Origin: Phytopythium helicoides
Taxonomy: Eukaryota; Oomycota; Peronosporomycetes; Pythiales; Pythiaceae
DNA length: 64,000 nt
Direction of reading: 5' to 3'
Assembly (NCBI GenBank): GCA_024867545.1
Contig: JANFNE010000017.1
Location: 987,626-1,051,625 of the forward strand
Part shown: positions 21,388 through 32,600 of the stretch, piece by piece
Layout of the letters: each line of letters begins with the position of its first letter
How positions within the stretch are numbered: the first letter of the stretch is position 1
Translations under genes and position numbers: made by a program
The notes under the pieces: generated by a model
What the model saw: only the letters and a program-made list of their open reading frames with translations
What the model was told of the DNA's origin: nothing
Database searches by the model: none

Positions 21388-23451
21388 CTAGTTAGATATA
21401 GTGTAGCTACTATGGTATTCGAGATCTGCAGGCGACACTTGTGAGGAGCTGCGAGGTGGTCTGCGAGCTGTGCAGGGAGGTGGAGGAGGTGACGGGACCA
21501 CCGGACCCATGCGAACGGGGCACGAGTACTCGAGCGGCTGGCGGATGAAGAGCAGTTCCTCGTGGTGCTGCGGACGAGCGAGCTCGATGGCGAGGCGTGT
21601 GTTCCAGCCCAGGATCGTCGCGATGCGTTGCATGGCAAAGTCCTTGGTGTGCAGCTCAAACGGGCGAGCGCCGAGCCACTGCAGGCGCCAGACTGTGCGG
21701 TCGGCGAGCAGCTCGCTGTCGGCCAAGATCAAGACCATCACAGCGGCGGTCACAACGAGCACCCACACTGCAACGGCCAACGCGAAACCTCGACGCGAGC
21801 GCACAAAAGACTGAACCGGAGGTGTCATGGAGTCGAGCAGGAAGATCCAGTTGAACCATAGCCACCAGGCGGCGACGGCAGCGCAACCGTGCGGCCGCCA
21901 CCGCACCATGTCCATCATGCACACGGCGAGAGCGTGCAGTTGGAAGGCGGAGAACATGACGTCAAAGTTGGTGACAAGCGCGAGCACCATGTCGCGGTGG
22001 CTCAAGATGAAGCAAACGAGCACGTAGAAGTGAGAGCATATCACCGCGACGAGACCAAGCTGCAGTTTGGTCTCGTCAAGCCAGTCCGAGTGCGGAAAAA
22101 GGAGAGAAAGCCACGTGCAGACACTCAAGGTGAAGCCGACAATTCCCAACAGCCAAACCCCATTGCTTGCTGTGTGCACGCCGAACGATTTCCGTGCGTT
22201 TCCAGCGCAAATCCACCTCACAACTGGCAGGAATGTTCGTTTTGCGTCGACAACGAACGATGTCGACCAATGACTGGAACCACGGATAGGTTGCATTGCA
22301 CCAGACAGGATCCGATTTATCGTTGTACCTTGACGAAGTCGTGCTCCACCAATCATAGCAACACGGCGTCCTGATCGCCACGGTCGCAGCCGCAAACTTC
22401 CTTTCACAACGACGCAAGAGACAACACGGAATCTCGCAAGCGACAGCTCGCACTCGCGCAATTGATGCCGCGTGACGTACACTTTCTTCGCCATGAAGAT
22501 CGCGAGTGTGCAGGCGGTGAAGACGACGACAGATCCAGTGTCGATCGGGAAATCTCGCGAAACCGAAATCAAAGTGAACCGCGCGTCTGACGCAAGTCCG
22601 ACTCCACATGCAATTGCGAGCACAAGTAGTAGTGGGATGGTTGTGAGGGCAGCTTTGCTAGCTACCGAGAAGCCGTGGAAGTTGGCATCGATCATCGCGA
22701 TGCTTTGGATGCTCAGCCACCCAACAATACACAACACGCCGCGCGGCAATCCGAGGATGTGTGCGACGCAAAGCCAGTGAACTGAGTTGATGATTGACAC
22801 GAACCAGCACTCGTACGTGCGCAACAACAACGAAAGCATGTCAACGGAGGAAAGCGCCAATAGAGCCAGCAACGGTGGAGTTGCGATGACCAGAATTAAC
22901 ATGGAAACAATCGAGACTGCAGCTAAGCCACCTGGTACCCATACAGGGGTGAAGATTAGTATCGCGAAGACACCCAGCGCAAATCGAATAATCAAGTACA
23001 TCACTCGATGCCGTGTCTGGATCACATTTGCAAGCTGTGCTTGGGTGGACAGAGGCAACCAGGTCAACGAGAGTATTGTTCGCTCGAGGTTTATAGTTGG
23101 TAGAGCACTGGCACTTTTGAGCTCGTACATCATCTGGGAGTCGCCGATGTCGATACAGGGAGCAAGCCCAAATGTCACCTCTGCTTGCATTTTGTTTGGA
23201 TGTGCTACTTGTTGGTGTGTATTCGCAGCTCGAGAATGTTTGGGAGCGGTATGTTTAAGGGGAACAACCGAGATGATCGCGACTTTACCTGAGGCTGAGA
23301 CTCTAGCTCGCTTCTTGGAATTCAGCATGGCCGTGGGTCCGGTGTTCTTCCCCACAGCAGTACTGTTGACAATCTGTCCGTCGAGCTTCGAGGGTTGTGA
23401 GGGGCGGTAGATTGTGATGATCTCGTCACCTGAACTGAACACAGCTGACAT
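21388..23451 (-). CDS. Multi-pass membrane protein, oomycete family, paralogue 3
   Basis: 687 aa from an ATG, intronless. The N-terminal ~125 residues are polar and are the ones copied at 13869-14294. Hydrophobic segments then follow in the order seen in the paralogues. Signatures include LSHRDMVLALVTNFDVMF, CMMDMVRW, DSMTPP and, near the end, HEELLFIRQPLEY. A Pro/Ser-rich tail (about residues 650-687) is unique to this copy. It is divergent from the gene at 23559-25433 and separated from it by only 107 bp, so the two are probably co-regulated. Function unknown. Confidence 0.8.
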   Translation of the reverse strand: MSAVFSSGDEIITIYRPSQPSKLDGQIVNSTAVGKNTGPTAMLNSKKRARVSASGKVAIISVVPLKHTAPKHSRAANTHQQVAHPNKMQAEVTFGLAPCIDIGDSQMMYELKSASALPTINLERTILSLTWLPLSTQAQLANVIQTRHRVMYLIIRFALGVFAILIFTPVWVPGGLAAVSIVSMLILVIATPPLLALLALSSVDMLSLLLRTYECWFVSIINSVHWLCVAHILGLPRGVLCIVGWLSIQSIAMIDANFHGFSVASKAALTTIPLLLVLAIACGVGLASDARFTLISVSRDFPIDTGSVVVFTACTLAIFMAKKVYVTRHQLRECELSLARFRVVSCVVVKGSLRLRPWRSGRRVAMIGGARLRQGTTINRILSGAMQPIRGSSHWSTSFVVDAKRTFLPVVRWICAGNARKSFGVHTASNGVWLLGIVGFTLSVCTWLSLLFPHSDWLDETKLQLGLVAVICSHFYVLVCFILSHRDMVLALVTNFDVMFSAFQLHALAVCMMDMVRWRPHGCAAVAAWWLWFNWIFLLDSMTPPVQSFVRSRRGFALAVAVWVLVVTAAVMVLILADSELLADRTVWRLQWLGARPFELHTKDFAMQRIATILGWNTRLAIELARPQHHEELLFIRQPLEYSCPVRMGPVVPSPPPPPCTARRPPRSSSQVSPADLEYHSSYTISN

Positions 23452-25383
23452 TACTTATCATCTATACTTGGCTCTGCCGTGGTGCCATGTCGAGGTTTTT
23501 CAAAATAGATCACTGCGGACCTCGGCAGTCGTGAGTCCATATCGGCAGTGCTTGTTCAATGGGATCACTCGGCGTCGTATCACCGACCACATGCAAGGAG
23601 CGCACAGAAGCTCTAGGATCCAACAGAATACCCGCATTGGTTTCCTCTTGGAGTACGTCAGTTATAACTCCGATCATTGAAGTCAGAGAAGCTCATACCA
23701 CTTCGACTGTCAACTCTTCATCCGATGATCCCAATCCATGGTTATACCAGCTCACTCTCTCACGCTCACTGCCAACTGTGAATTTGGCGAACACAATAGC
23801 TACTCGGATGCTATCTGAAGCATCACACGAGCGCATTGTGCAGTTCCTCAAGGTTCGATATGGAATCGTATCCTTGTTTATCCGCATATCTGGAGTCAGC
23901 GTTGCTGTCTTACTATTTGTTGAATCCGACGTCTTCACACCGATCATTCTCTTTCTTGCAGCTGCTGCGTTATTATGCTTTCTCAATTTACTAGTTTTCT
24001 CGTCCCTTGACGTGTTGCATCTATTGATTCGGAGCTACGAATTTTGGTTTGTGTCGGCTCTGAATACAGTCAATTGGCTTGCATTGGGTTTTATCTATGG
24101 AGACGAGCGATCCTTTTCGACTCTTACCTGTTGGATCGGGATTGAAATGTCTATCGCACTTGACGCTAACTATCGCAGCTTCAGGGCTGCGACCAAGTCC
24201 ATCATCATGAGTATTCCATCCATGATTTTGGTTGCAATTGCTTGCAGCTACAAGCTCATTGGAAGGGCACATTTCTTTGAATTGACATTTTTCAGCTTTA
24301 CACTAGATTCCGGACACATTATCATGTATGCGTCTACAACGCTCTCGATATTCATGTTTCGGAAAGCATACCTCAAGCGCTATCGACACACATCAACACT
24401 TGACGGCATTCATATCATTCCGTGTGTCGTCGTCAAGGCTCGACTGCATTTGGCTCAGCAGATGCTTCGACGAAATCGACGACTCGGTGTTTCAGGATTG
24501 AGTGCAGGCTCCATTCGTGAATCGGAAGAAACCAAACCCACTGGTGATGTGAATATCGAGCGGAAACTAGCCGCTCTCATGCACATTCAGCAACTTCGAC
24601 GATCACGGTTTGAAGAAGCTGTCATTGATGCGCGAAGAACACTCGTACCGATTGGCATCTCTCTTCGTGGAGTATACACACCTGCCTTTGCTGGATTTGT
24701 GGTTCTCGTCGGCTGCATAGGCTTCCTGTTATCCATCTACGACTTCGTGCGCATCATGGTGGCAGCAAAGTGGTCGGAATCTGACAACCACTCGACAGGA
24801 TCACATGAAGTTGGAACATGGGGCCTCACCTGTTCGAGTTTCTTTTTCGTGATGACGTTGTTCCTGGCCCAGCGCGACTTGCTTCGTGTGCTGCTGCTCA
24901 CTTTCGACTTTGTTTTCTCTGCCGCTCAATTCATTGCTCTTGCAATCTGCATTTGTGACCTGGTTCGTTGGAAGGTCCGCTACTGTGTCCTTATCACGTC
25001 GTGGTCGTGTTGGTTTCATTGGATCTTGCTCCAGGACGCGATCTCTCCACCGATCAAGGCGCACCTCATGTTTCGACGTCGTGGAGCCGCGTTGGTGATG
25101 TTTTGGATCCTGTTCGTGTTGGCTGCACTCGCTGCCTTGCTCGTGTTCGATCGCAGCGAGAGCGGAGTGTTTGCCGACCGTATATTGTGGTCAGTGCCAC
25201 TCTCGGACTCGCGCGTATTCGAGCAGCGCACACGTGAATTCGCGTTGCAGCGCATCGTCACGATCCTCGGGTGGAACACACGATTGCTCTTTGAATTGTC
25301 GAGACACTGCGCCACCGACGAGCTGCTGTTCATCCAGGGTCTCGTGGAGTACTCGAGCGCGCTCGACACCTTCCCGTCCGACA
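23113..25383 (+). repeat. Inverted segmental duplication, right copy
   Basis: Reverse complement of 11940-14206. It covers the first ~113 codons of paralogue 3, the shared spacer, and paralogue 4 to within 17 codons of its stop. Here both genes are complete, which makes this the likely source copy. Confidence 0.9.
23452..23558. promoter_or_regulatory. Compact bidirectional promoter between membrane paralogues
   Basis: Only 107 bp separate the divergent ATGs of paralogues 3 and 4. The segment is nearly identical to 13762-13868. No Inr-FPR match stands out. Function is inferred from the head-to-head arrangement. Confidence 0.5.
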
Positions 25384-25433
25384 CAGTTGAGCGGCGGGTG
25401 GCTCCCGCACCTGCGGGTGGCAGCAACCAGTGA
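23559..25433 (+). CDS. Multi-pass membrane protein, oomycete family, paralogue 4
   Basis: 624 aa, ATG start, no intron. It is the inverted duplicate partner of 11836-13761. Identity is very high over residues ~1-105 and ~265-605, but much lower over ~110-265, where many substitutions are conservative within membrane helices. Motifs: AQRDLLRVLLLTFDFVF, CDLVRWKVRY, DAISPP, RRRGAALVMF and DELLFIQGLVEYSSALD. The C-terminal 17 residues differ from the partner because they lie past the duplication edge. Topology suggests about ten membrane helices with a basic middle loop. Role unknown. Confidence 0.8.
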   Translation: MGSLGVVSPTTCKERTEALGSNRIPALVSSWSTSVITPIIEVREAHTTSTVNSSSDDPNPWLYQLTLSRSLPTVNLANTIATRMLSEASHERIVQFLKVRYGIVSLFIRISGVSVAVLLFVESDVFTPIILFLAAAALLCFLNLLVFSSLDVLHLLIRSYEFWFVSALNTVNWLALGFIYGDERSFSTLTCWIGIEMSIALDANYRSFRAATKSIIMSIPSMILVAIACSYKLIGRAHFFELTFFSFTLDSGHIIMYASTTLSIFMFRKAYLKRYRHTSTLDGIHIIPCVVVKARLHLAQQMLRRNRRLGVSGLSAGSIRESEETKPTGDVNIERKLAALMHIQQLRRSRFEEAVIDARRTLVPIGISLRGVYTPAFAGFVVLVGCIGFLLSIYDFVRIMVAAKWSESDNHSTGSHEVGTWGLTCSSFFFVMTLFLAQRDLLRVLLLTFDFVFSAAQFIALAICICDLVRWKVRYCVLITSWSCWFHWILLQDAISPPIKAHLMFRRRGAALVMFWILFVLAALAALLVFDRSESGVFADRILWSVPLSDSRVFEQRTREFALQRIVTILGWNTRLLFELSRHCATDELLFIQGLVEYSSALDTFPSDTVERRVAPAPAGGSNQ

Positions 25434-25566
25434 GCATTCCAATGTGCCACTCGAAATGCATCACGATGCACTTTTGCACACAACACTAAGTATGCTTATA
25501 TTGGCTAATGTAAGTGGAGCAATTCCTCAAAAGGTTGGCAACACGGTCTCACTTGGAGCTTTCAAG

Positions 25567-26388
25567 ATGGCGAGTCTAGCGTGGCGTGCCATCACGCTGG
25601 ATGCGACGGGCACGCTGCTTCGCCCTCGCGCACGAATCGGGGCCACGTACGTCCACGCGTGGGAGCAATTTGCGGCCTCAAAGCTGTCGTCTTCGTCTCG
25701 CGAAGTGGCTGAGAAGGCGGTGGATGCGCGTTTCGCGCTCGCTTTCCGCCGTCACTGGGGTCTGCACGAGAATTTCGGCTCCGGAGAGAGCTCCACGGCT
25801 TTCCCGTGGTGGCAGCGGCTTGTGCTGGACGTGGTGGGCGACAGCGACGTGTTTCCGGCTGAGAAACTACCCGAGGAGCAGCGCGAGCCGCTCGCCCGCT
25901 TCCTGTACGCGCAGTTCGCGTCGTCGGATGCCTGGCAGGTCTATGACGACGCATGGTCCGTGCTGGACCAGCTCAAGACGCAGGGCGTTGCGCTCGGTGT
26001 CATTTCCAACTTTGATGAGCGACTGGCAGGAGTGCTGAAGGGCCTCGGACTGGACGAATACTTCGACGTGGTCACCTCGTCGTTCGAGCACGGAGTCGCC
26101 AAGCCCCATGCGTCCATCTTCGAGGCCACGTTTGACGCGCTACTTGGTGGAAATGGAGAGTCTAATGAAGGATCTGAGCGCTATGCTACGTGTCTCCATG
26201 TCGGAGACCATTTTGCCAAAGACTATGAAGGTGCTCGTGCTGTTGGAGCGAGCGCGAGGCTGCTAGTCCGGCACCCACATCGAGAGGGATCTGTCCCGGA
26301 GAACTTGCCGAGTGACCAGATCGTATCCACACTCAACGAGCTGCTAAGTGTGAAACAAGGCGCTGGTTCAAGTCGCTGTGACTTGTGA
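25567..26388 (+). CDS. HAD-superfamily hydrolase, HDHD3-like
   Basis: 273 aa. I place the start at the ATG of MASLAWRAI (25567), because the longer frame has no similarity and overlaps the 3' end of paralogue 4. HAD motifs in order: LDATGTLL (Asp12), GVISNFDERL (Ser147/Asn148), VAKPHASIF (Lys179) and HVGDHFAKDYEGA (Asp214, Asp219). A helical cap lies between residues ~20 and 125. Motif I normally reads DxDxT; here the second Asp is Thr14, as in HDHD3-type proteins where that position is also not Asp. Loss of the general acid/base makes ordinary phosphatase activity doubtful. It may have another role or a modified mechanism. No intron. Confidence 0.85.
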   Translation: MASLAWRAITLDATGTLLRPRARIGATYVHAWEQFAASKLSSSSREVAEKAVDARFALAFRRHWGLHENFGSGESSTAFPWWQRLVLDVVGDSDVFPAEKLPEEQREPLARFLYAQFASSDAWQVYDDAWSVLDQLKTQGVALGVISNFDERLAGVLKGLGLDEYFDVVTSSFEHGVAKPHASIFEATFDALLGGNGESNEGSERYATCLHVGDHFAKDYEGARAVGASARLLVRHPHREGSVPENLPSDQIVSTLNELLSVKQGAGSSRCDL

Positions 26389-26617
26389 AGTGCGCGACCG
26401 GTAGAGTCGAAACGGCCACGACCTGCGGCGGTTGTGAGCTTGAGCCGCGCTAATGTATATGCGAATGAACGACCTTTGACGTGCTGGTTTCACTCTCTTG
26501 CCATTGTTCTCGGGGCTGCGGAGAGCTCACAGCAGCACTCGAGAAGCCGGTGCGCGTCTCAAGCGAGATTGGAGCGTTGTTTCGATCGGGATTTTCCGAC
26601 TCGACTGAACATCGGGC

Positions 26618-29600
26618 ATGAGCGATGAAGAGTGCGAGCACGCAGACTCGGACGAGGTGGTGTCGTTGCTTAGCGATTTTCGGCGAGACTTCGAGGAGAC
26701 CGCTCTTGTCCTGCTTGGTCGGATCCGGTCCATTTCGAACCCGTGTGCTCTCCTGAGCAACATAGTTGCCCTTGTCGAGGATCTGCCTGATGGAGGAGAT
26801 GCCAACAGAGGGAGCGGGCCAGAGACAGATGCAGACTTGGACGATGATGATGATTTCCAGAAAGTGAGGCAACGCGTCGCGACAGTTGTCGTCCCCAGGG
26901 TCACCGAAATACTCCTTGCACGATCGTTCCTGGCAGAAGGAAGCGCACTGGAGGTTAATACCTTTATCAAGCGGTCGCTGGAGATTGCGGCCCGCAACCT
27001 GTTGCGGGCAAACAACCCAGAGGTGATATTACCCTCAATCGTTGCTGCCCTTGATACCCACTCTCCATTTTATCTTTACCATTCGTCAGAGGAGGCAGAT
27101 GGTGCTGAAGGTATGTTTCACTTCGACCAAATTGATTGGGTTGCTTGAACTATAATAACATTAGTGTGCAATGCAGACTTGCAGTGCTCCCAATTCGTTC
27201 GAGTAACCAACGGAACTGGTGTTTCTCACTTCTTTGTCGAGAATCTTGAGTTTTGGGGAGCCACTGGTGGATTCAAAGCATTTATTGGTATGATTTGCAG
27301 AAAAGAGGTGTCAGTAGTCTCATCAGAGATAGATGGCGGCTCGATCCTGTTTTCCGAAGTTCAACAGGTACTTCGGGCAATCTACACGGTCAAAAACCAT
27401 ATCCAGCCGGAGTTCTTAGCAAAGTATGTTCTCGAGCTTACAGAAGCTGTTGCCCATTGGGTCGAATCGTCGTCGTGCAGCGAACTGACTGCAGTTTCTC
27501 GCGATTTACTTCTCGAGGTAGTTCATGTTCTTGAGTTGCTGCTTACACAAAGCCAGGAAAGAGTACCAGTTGGTGATCATCCAAAAGATGTCCTCGCGTT
27601 TGAGCAAGAAACTTTCGTTCCTGTAGCTTTCGTACAGCAAAAGCTCCACGAGCTGCGGCTGGAGATGCTTTTCGCATTCTTCTGTTCCAGCTCGCTAGAA
27701 AAGCGAATCTTTGGCTTCTCTGAAATTATTGGACTTGTAACGCGACTCTACAATGAACAAGTACAAGAGCAAGATCAGCCGACCGCAGATTCGTTGAGTC
27801 AAGCATTGAGCTTCCTTATTGACTGGATCGATCGGCGACAATTGGTGGCTAAGCTGTTTGGGGAAACCATTCACACTGAACTTGTGAAACGTTCGACACC
27901 TCTGTTTCAGTTTGCATCGGAACTCGAGTATTTGCCTCCAGAGTGGATAGATCTTGTATGGAGATCCTATCACGGTAATTGTACTGATGACCAAGGCGAC
28001 ATCACCCGGTCTATCAAGCAGCATGCTGCTTTGCGATCCGTGACACACACTTTGCTTCTTGATCTCGTGGAGTTCGTCGACTTGGAAATACTGGAGCTCT
28101 TGCTATCGTATTTGCAACGTGTTCGAGTACGGGATTTTGACGAAGCTCAACTCATGCTGTTTTCATCGATGGCTAGACGGAATATGCAAACGGTTGAGGG
28201 TACTAGCGTTTTTCCACTCCTTGAATCCGTTATTTTCCACCTATGGGAAGTAATCTTGCCCCAAGCTACCAATTCCAACGTCGTGGAGCAAGTTATTCTT
28301 CAGATAGCCGACATCCTAGCCCATGTTTTTGCCGAATCAAGCATGGACAATGAAGGGATTGATCCTTCGAGCTTGGCAGCTGGAAGACTACTGAGCAGAG
28401 CAGTTGAGAAGATCATGGACCTTGAGGACACTTCGGTTTCTTTGCAACTTGTGACTCAGCTGGCGCAGTTGATTCAAGAGCGTCGGATCAGCATTATGAT
28501 AGGAGACAACGATCAAGTCTCAGTTGTGAATACCGTTCTTGGTGAATTAGTAGCGTTCAAACATAAGATCGTCTCGCACCTAGAGGTGAACAGCCCATCG
28601 TTTTCATCCTTGAGTGGCTCTGAGCACAACCCTTCCCCAGTACTACCTGGGTACTTGGAGAATGTCAAAATTCGCCTTCATGCATTGAAGGGAGCCTGTA
28701 TTCTAGATCACTTTCTTGGAATAGCGGTGAAGCCATTTGATCAAGCCCATGCTGAAACTTTGTGGAGCATTCTCGTTTCAGAAGCAATTATGGTTGATGA
28801 GGCGTCTCTGTATTTTCAATGGATCATGTTTTGCACGAAACCAGTATCATCGTCGAGCGCGGGATCGCTTGAATTGATCTCTAATGAGGTGGCATCAAGT
28901 CTTATCATTGATAAATTCTCGTCCTTGTCGCCTCATTTAATGACTTTGCCAGCCTTAGCGTGTTTCCAGGCACTCTTTTCCCGAGTCAACTTGTCGAAAG
29001 GATCACTCCAAACGTTTGTGACCGAGCCAGCGAAGGACGAAAATGTCAGTGCATCGGAGTTGGCAGAATCTACCACAATAGTGGTCGACCTAGTTGTGTC
29101 AATCGACGAGCTAGCTGCGCTTGATGTGTTGTGGTACATTACTTTGCATGCTACGGACTCGAAAGTGGCGGAGGACTGCTTTACTCTGCTTGTGGGGTGC
29201 TATCTCGATGTGGTTCCAACGCTTAGAGACCCATTATCAATGCTTCAAATCAAGCGCAAATTTATTCTGCGATGCATGAATCAGCTTATGTCCTTGAAGA
29301 GCGATCTATCGCAACAAAATGATGTCAATTGCTTGCATTCTTCGAGAAGAGTTGATCGTTGCCTCGATCTTTTGCGCTATTTCCTTGAGACTTCAAAGGA
29401 CTTTCATTCCGATAACAAAAGCGACGAGGACGACTCGGTGACGCACAGTGTGGACAACAATGGTGGCTCCAGTAATCATCTCGATAGCCTAGAAGAGCGG
29501 CTTCCCTTTCTGAGTGTTTATCCATCTCCTATGAAAGATGGCGGAGCAGATTTCACAGATCGTACTGTTTTTGGAACTTCAAGACGACCCAGCTGGACTT

Positions 29601-32600
29601 TCCAGCACCAACACTTCCCCATGCTAGAGGCCATTCCAGACGATGGTGATCGCAGAGACGGAGAAAGGCTAGCGTTTTCCGAAGTCGCATTGGGGCAAGG
29701 TTGCCTGCCTTTGGACATTTGCGTGGCTGAATCTGAGACCGTCTCTGGCGTTCGGTCTCCTACCTTGCGCCACAAACCAAGTCTCAGTTCAACTTCAAGC
29801 CCGTCACCTCAACGTGGACCATCTCTTAGTATTGAAGAGATCGACTCCGCTCTAGTCGGCGAATTCACTGGAATATCGTCTAGTGACACCAGCGGTGATC
29901 CTCAGGGAATACCAGATTTATCACTTCGCCGTTCAAAGTACTGCGCCATCAACCACGTGCTTGCAAATGAAGGAGAACACTTTACGCAGTTGTTTGAGCT
30001 TGTAGATATTGGAGACTCATCCATTGCGAGTCGTGCGTGGGAGATATTGTGTCTTTTACCGACTAACAATAACCTTCTCCAGCGAATGATCCGGTTACGA
30101 TCCGCATCTGGTGCGCAAGACGTCGAGTGGGAAGATCTCCTGAGCTCATCCAGCCTACATCGACTACTATACTCGCTACGGCTGGTAGAGGCTCTTTTGA
30201 TCCCATATGATACTAATGTGGAGCCTGCAGCCTTTTCAACTGACATGGCGCGGCGTCAGTGGCGCGAACGATTCGTTAGACTTGGCGGTGCTCATCATCT
30301 CTACTCCATGTTTATCCACAAGCAAGTTGGTCCGGCCGGTAATGAGGTTCTATCAAGCGAGGTATCAGGTGATTTGTACTCCAAAAATCTTAAGGCAACT
30401 TGCCTGGGTGGAGTAATGCGCTGCCTCGGCTACTTTTTGGAGCTAGCGCTTGCACCAACAACACCTCACACTGAGCCCAAATTTGACACGAGGCTTCTGC
30501 ATGTTACACTTCCAAAGTATTTGGAGTCAGTCGACTTCTTCGTGATGTTTCAGCGTGCGGCACATATCGCCACGGAAACCTGCCTGGTTCGCGCTCAGGA
30601 TATGTCTAATGAGCTTGAAGAAGCTGCGACCGTCGCCTGTAAATTGTGCTGTTCATTGATCCGATCGAGTCCTGAGATGATTTTATGGGATGGGAAAGAG
30701 CATGACGTGGTTGAAAGCAAGCCTGGCGTGATACGTAATCTCATGCAAACACTTTTTGTGGATTGTGCTTATGCCAGGTTGCGAGAAAAAGCCTTATCCC
30801 TGTTGGAGGATCTGTCAAAATGTGCACGGGAGAGTGCTAACAGTAGCTCACTTCGTTCGTTTATGGCGATGATGACCGCTGGTTTTTGCTCACTTGTAGT
30901 CGAAGTCACAAGCTCGACCGAGTCTTCACATGTTTTAGAACTTGACCAACTTACTCGGGTATCGTGCCAGTTGGTTTCGCACTGGGCCAATTCATGTGGC
31001 AGCGAGTTGGGGGTTGTACTCGATGGGATATTGAACAATGTTTACCGTGAAACGATGTCCCCTCGATTTAAAACAAAAAGTGTCCAGGGGACTAGCCCTC
31101 TCTTGTGTCTGCTGAAGGTCCTTACTGAAATCACAGAAAAATCAAATCTCTGCAGAATGATAGCACTCAGATGGGTGCCAAGTGAACCCGTCGCTTCAAG
31201 TCACCGTAACTGGATACAAGACATCCTGATTGATCAACTTGTATTCCCTGAAAGCGCACTATGTCAATCATCAATAATATTTCTTTCAGACAGCGAACGT
31301 GAGACGGCTCAGCAGCTAGTTGTGAGGCTCTTGTGTTCCCCAACTGGTGACTCGCGAACAAATGACAAATTGCTTTTGAGTAATGTTGAGTACTTGCTTC
31401 TCCGCCAAAGACAATTTCTTAGCATTGTCAACGAAGAGCTGAAGGGTTTAGGTCGCCCGTGGAATTACACTCCTGTGAACTCTCTCAAAACCGAATCAGA
31501 TTGTGCCGGTTTAACCAACCCAGGGTGTGTGTGCTACATGAATTCACTGCTGCAGCAGCTTTTCATGATGCCAGGTTTTTTCTCTGGTCTACTTCAGCTA
31601 GACTGCTCGGGTCAATCGAGCTCTAGCCAGCTTGAGTGGCTAGATGAAGTGAAGGAGTTGCAAAAACTGTTTGTGTCGTTAAGCTACACTAAGAAACGAG
31701 CGTGTGATCCGACACAATTTGCGCTCTCACACCGCGATCTTGATGGGAATCCGACAGATCTCCATACTCAAATGGATGCCGATGAATTCTTCTGTATGCT
31801 TCTCGATCGGCTAGAGACTTTTATTGAATCCAAATCACGATCTGAAGATGTCGATAAAAACGAATACTCCGACAAAACGGATACTACTGGCACCATCAGC
31901 CGCCATTTCCTTGATGAATGTTTTGGTGGAATCCTTGTCAACCAGATCTTGACTGAGCACGGACATCTCTCGGAGCGAGAGGAGCGCTTCTTTGCGCTGA
32001 GTCTAGAGATAACAAAGAAGCATACCTTAACAGATTCTCTCGCGTTATATGTGCAGGGGGAGCCACTCGATGGCGAAAATGCATACTTTTGTGAGCGTGA
32101 GCAGCGGAAGGTGTCTGCAACCAAGCGCATCTGCATTAAGAAAGCACCGAAAACGCTCGTATGTCACCTCAAACGCTTCAACTTTGATTTCGACACCATG
32201 GAAAAAGTAAAGATCAACGACTACCTCGAGTTCCCAACCGAGATCGATATCTCGCCGTACACTGCTGGCGGGGTGGGGAGCACTGCAGTTGCCCCAAACA
32301 TTTATGATCTTGTCGGTGTTGTAGTACACTCAGGCACCTCTGAAGCTGGCCACTACTACTCGTTCATTAAGGATCGTAAGGGCAGCAATACCAACAAGTG
32401 GTTCGAGTTTAACGACGAAATTGTCAGGGCCTTTGACGAAGAGTCAATGGCGGAAGAGTGTTTTGGTGGGGAAGAAGTTCGTCAGCGGTGGGACCCGAGT
32501 CAAGCAGCATTTGTCCCAGTTATGGAGATGAAGCGGCGAAGCGCCTACATGCTGATATACGAACAGCGATCTGCTGATCAGGGGGATGGTTCCACGTCTA

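Noticed and set aside
23414..23680. 88-codon frame across the membrane-gene spacer, mirrored at 13640-13906
   Set aside because: Conserved only because the DNA is duplicated; it overlaps two real starts and the promoter.
25171..25566. Extended start of the HAD gene
   Set aside because: The upstream frame overlaps the 3' part of the membrane paralogue on the same strand and has no HAD similarity.
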